A stretch of DNA of 8,543 nucleotides from Spirochaetes bacterium RIFOXYC1_FULL_54_7 (GTDB lineage: Bacteria; Spirochaetota; Spirochaetia; Treponematales; UBA12059), in NCBI GenBank assembly GCA_001830645.1, contig MIBM01000009.1, positions 7,858-16,400 on the forward strand, in the 5' to 3' direction. The notes under the pieces are model-generated. The model searched no databases and had not been told where the DNA came from. It worked only from the letters and a program-made list of their open reading frames with translations. Positions 6,755 through 8,543 of this stretch are shown one piece after another; position 1 is the first letter of the stretch, and every line of letters starts with the position of its first letter. The position numbers and the translations under genes are program-made.

Positions 6755-8080
6755 TTACTGGTAGCGCTTCAGAACCTCATCCGCCTGCGCCTGGGCATTC
6801 TTCATGGCCTGGGCGGGGGTGGCCTCCCCGGTGATGGCAGACTGGATGTTGTCATTCAGTATACGCCACATCCTGGATGCCTCGTAGGTGGTAAGTTCAG
6901 GTTTCGCATACGGAATCTGCTCGAAGGCAACCTTGGCCTGGGGCAACCGGGCCCAGTAATCCTTTATCAGCTGGGTCTGGAATGACGAAGTCCTCGGAGC
7001 AACATACCCGGTGTCCAGGTTCCACTGGGCAAGACGCTCGGCAGAAGTGACAAACTTGATGAACTTCCACGCTGCCTGCTGACGTTCCGGGGCAATGCCG
7101 GCGGTGATGTAGAAGTTGCCGCCTCCGGTGGGAGCACCCATGCGCTTGTTGCCAGGCATAAAGGCAGTACCGAACTTGAAGGATGCATTCTTGCTTATGT
7201 TGGTAAGATTGCCGGTGGTATGATAGATCATGGCAACCTTGCCGGCAAGGAACTGGCCGGGCAGATCGGTCCACTGCACAATACCCTTCTGCATCACATC
7301 GTACTTGTTCTGCAGATCCACCCACAATTGCAGGGCTTCGGCATTCTCCGGCGTATCGAAGTAAGCCTTCTTGCCATCTTCACTCGCCAGGTTCTTGCCA
7401 TCAACGGAGTTCTGCAACGCAAAGCCGGTAAAGGCCCACTGGGCTGAACCGGAGTTGAGCGCGATGCCAACGCCATAGCGCTCGTAGTTGCCCGCCGCGT
7501 CCTTCTTGACCAGTTTCCGGGAGTACTCGACCAGCTCTTTCCAGCTCTTCGGCGGCTTCTCGGGATCAAGTCCTACCTCTGCAAAAGCATCCTTGTTGTA
7601 GAAGACCACCATAGTGCTGCGCTGGAAGGGGATGCTGTAGATCTTGCCGTCAACATAGGAGTCTTCCATGAACCCATCCAGGAAGTCATCGATGTAGGCC
7701 TTTCCGGCAGCGCCGTCGGCCTTGATCAAGTCATCCAGGGGGATGGCTGTTCCGGAACTGGCCATGGAGAAACGCTGGGTAGCCAGGTTGATGAAGAAAT
7801 CCGGCGGATTCTTGCCCTGGATGGCAGTCTGGATCTTGGCGACCGTGTCGTCATAGTTCCCGGTGTACACCGGCTTGATGACGATATCCGGATTCTCCGC
7901 CATGAAATCGGCGCAGAGTTTGTCAATGAGCGCAGTCAAAGGCCCGCCGACCTGTACCGGATAGAAGAAGGTAAGTTCCATCTTCTCGGCCGGCTTCGCT
8001 TCCGTTGAACCGGCCGCACCTACCGTGGATAGCGCGGCTACGCATACCAACAGAATAATCAAAGTGATTTTCTTGAACAC
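6755..8080 (-). CDS. Extracellular solute-binding protein, family 1, UgpB-like
   Basis: A 441-residue periplasmic binding protein that delivers the substrate to the two downstream permeases. Residues 1-23 form a signal peptide (basic FKK, hydrophobic ITLIILLVCVAALSTV, then GAAG|S) with a probable signal-peptidase I site; there is no cysteine at a lipobox position. Family features in order: AENPDIVIKPVYTGNYDDTV (61-80), IYSIPFQRSTMVVFYNKDAF (147-166), LDPEKPPKSWKELVEYSRKL (171-190), GQFLAGKVAMIYHTTGNLTN (275-294) and GAPTGGGNFYI (315-325), then a helix-rich C-terminus. Spacing and wording resemble UgpB, the glycerol-3-phosphate/glycerophosphodiester binder, more than maltose binders. Many sugar binders share this architecture, so the substrate is open. 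The start is GTG at 8080 with AAGGAGG (8086-8092) five bases upstream. It is the first gene of the operon, directly behind a strong promoter/operator. Confidence 0.93.
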   Translation of the reverse strand: MFKKITLIILLVCVAALSTVGAAGSTEAKPAEKMELTFFYPVQVGGPLTALIDKLCADFMAENPDIVIKPVYTGNYDDTVAKIQTAIQGKNPPDFFINLATQRFSMASSGTAIPLDDLIKADGAAGKAYIDDFLDGFMEDSYVDGKIYSIPFQRSTMVVFYNKDAFAEVGLDPEKPPKSWKELVEYSRKLVKKDAAGNYERYGVGIALNSGSAQWAFTGFALQNSVDGKNLASEDGKKAYFDTPENAEALQLWVDLQNKYDVMQKGIVQWTDLPGQFLAGKVAMIYHTTGNLTNISKNASFKFGTAFMPGNKRMGAPTGGGNFYITAGIAPERQQAAWKFIKFVTSAERLAQWNLDTGYVAPRTSSFQTQLIKDYWARLPQAKVAFEQIPYAKPELTTYEASRMWRILNDNIQSAITGEATPAQAMKNAQAQADEVLKRYQ

Positions 8081-8123
8081 TTGAGCCTCCTTCAGTGAAC
8101 AGGGGATAGGGATTCTGAAGTTG

Positions 8124-8153
8124 ATTATAAGACCATAAATTGAAACGTGTCAA
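8124..8153 (-). promoter_or_regulatory. Sigma70-type promoter of the importer operon
   Basis: On the minus strand: perfect -35 TTGACA (8148-8153), 18-bp spacer, perfect -10 TATAAT (8124-8129). Transcription should start near 8117, leaving a leader of about 37 nt before the GTG at 8080 that carries the AAGGAGG ribosome site. The spacer is one base longer than ideal. An inverted repeat covers the -35, so the promoter is likely repressible. Confidence 0.85.
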
Positions 8154-8158
8154 TTTAT
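8135..8158. promoter_or_regulatory. Predicted LacI-family operator, 24-bp inverted repeat over the -35
   Basis: A 24-bp inverted repeat centred between 8146 and 8147 in which 11 of 12 base pairs are complementary; the only mismatch is at 8144/8149. The core TTGAAACGTGTCAA has the central CG and TGAAA-type half-sites known for LacI/GalR-family operators. It overlaps the -35 hexamer of the importer promoter, so a bound repressor would exclude RNA polymerase. The LacI-SBP fusion protein encoded at 1984-4218 is the only LacI-type protein in the window and thus the likely, but unproven, binder. Confidence 0.75.
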
Positions 8159-8328
8159 TTTTTCAGATTGATGAATTCACTGGATTCCCTCAACTTCTTG
8201 CACATATGGACGCAACTGCAGACCCTAACCCCAGTACTGAATGTGCCAGAATTGTCTTGGTCACCTCATCCCATCCACGATACACTTGGACAGGTTGAAA
8301 CAAGAAGGCCAAACCCCAGTGCCTGAAC

Positions 8329-8340
8329 AGAAATATTTCT
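8329..8340. repeat. Perfect 12-bp palindrome upstream of the efflux gene
   Basis: AGAAATATTTCT is a perfect inverted repeat about 48 bp upstream of the ATG at 8389. It lies in the 230-bp stretch between the importer promoter and the efflux gene, where I see no convincing -35/-10 pair. It could be an operator for the efflux gene or an AT-rich chance palindrome. Confidence 0.3.
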
Positions 8341-8388
8341 CCTGCCCGCAGTGCACCCGGGGCTGCAGCCTGGATTAAAGGATTTACC

Positions 8389-8543
8389 ATGATACAAGCC
8401 CTGCTCCTTGGCATCCTGTCTTCCCTGTTCTTTGCCCTGACCTTCGTGCTGAACCGGCAGATGCAGCTGTCCGGCGGACACTGGATCTGGACCTCATCCC
8501 TGCGGTTTATTTTCATGCTCCCCATGCTGTTGATCCTGGTATT
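8389..8543 (+). CDS. EmrE/DMT-type multidrug-efflux-like membrane protein, N-terminal fragment
   Basis: The first 51 residues of a frame that runs off the window. Two hydrophobic stretches are visible: ALLLGILSSLFFALTFVLNR (4-23) and, after LSGGHWIWTSSLRF, FMLPMLLILV. The pattern of a first helix ending in VLNR, then GG.WIW.SSLR, matches proteins named multidrug resistance efflux transporter family (EmrE-like, drug/metabolite transporter superfamily). Full members have about 300 residues and ten helices. The substrate of this group is not established and the drug-resistance label rests on distant similarity. The start is supported by AAAGGA (8377-8382) six bases upstream of the ATG. It is transcribed away from the importer operon, so a functional link is not implied. 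Confidence 0.75.
   Translation, partial: MIQALLLGILSSLFFALTFVLNRQMQLSGGHWIWTSSLRFIFMLPMLLILV

Noticed and set aside
8010..8080. Lipoprotein signal on the solute-binding protein
   Set aside because: The only early cysteine (residue 13) is inside the hydrophobic core rather than at the end of it, so a signal-peptidase I substrate is more likely.
8227..8320. AACCCCAGT direct repeat (8227-8235 and 8312-8320)
   Set aside because: Only nine identical bases, 85 bp apart, with no array or flanking structure; likely chance.
8190..8525. 111-residue minus-strand frame across the region upstream of the efflux gene
   Set aside because: It overlaps the efflux gene in antisense, has no ribosome site or family pattern, and its composition looks random.

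Overview
The window looks like a bacterial carbohydrate-uptake locus of slightly GC-rich composition. It is laid out as an inward-facing pair of operons with one divergent gene at each edge. The short non-lipoprotein signal peptide ending in an Ala/Gly/Ser/Glu-rich mature start, the lone UgpB/MalF/MalG-type importer without its ATPase, and the LacI-solute-binding-protein fusion together suggest a free-living or gut spirochaete (Sphaerochaeta/Treponema-like). This placement is inference from style, not from a marker gene; a Clostridia-like host is not excluded.

Layout. (1) 1-592, minus: the N-terminal 197 residues of an enolase-superfamily (mandelate racemase/muconate lactonizing type) protein running off the window. 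Its consensus-like promoter sits so close to the ATG that the mRNA may be leaderless. (2) 730-4218, plus: two regulators in a tight operon. The first is a ROK-family repressor with a degenerate kinase site. Immediately abutting it (TGAATG) is a 744-residue fusion of a full LacI-type regulator to a cytoplasmic family-1 ABC solute-binding domain. (3) 4269-8080, minus: an importer operon in the order solute-binding protein, MalF-like permease, MalG-like permease, and an RNase Z-like metallo-beta-lactamase-fold hydrolase. It is driven by a promoter with perfect -35 and -10 hexamers (18-bp spacer). A 24-bp inverted repeat with a central CG, the hallmark of a LacI-family operator, overlaps its -35. 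(4) 8389-8543, plus: the start of an EmrE/DMT-type multidrug-efflux-like membrane protein.

How the parts may work together (inference). The binding protein and two permeases import a sugar or glycerophospho-type compound using a shared ATPase encoded elsewhere. The MBL hydrolase may act on the imported compound. The LacI-SBP fusion is the natural candidate for the operator at 8135-8158 and carries two separate periplasmic-binding-protein-like ligand pockets, so it could integrate two signals. The ROK protein may control its own operon and/or the enolase-like gene across the 593-729 divergent region. The most unusual element is the LacI-SBP fusion and its predicted operator. I see no tRNA, rRNA, CRISPR array, insertion sequence or phage genes.
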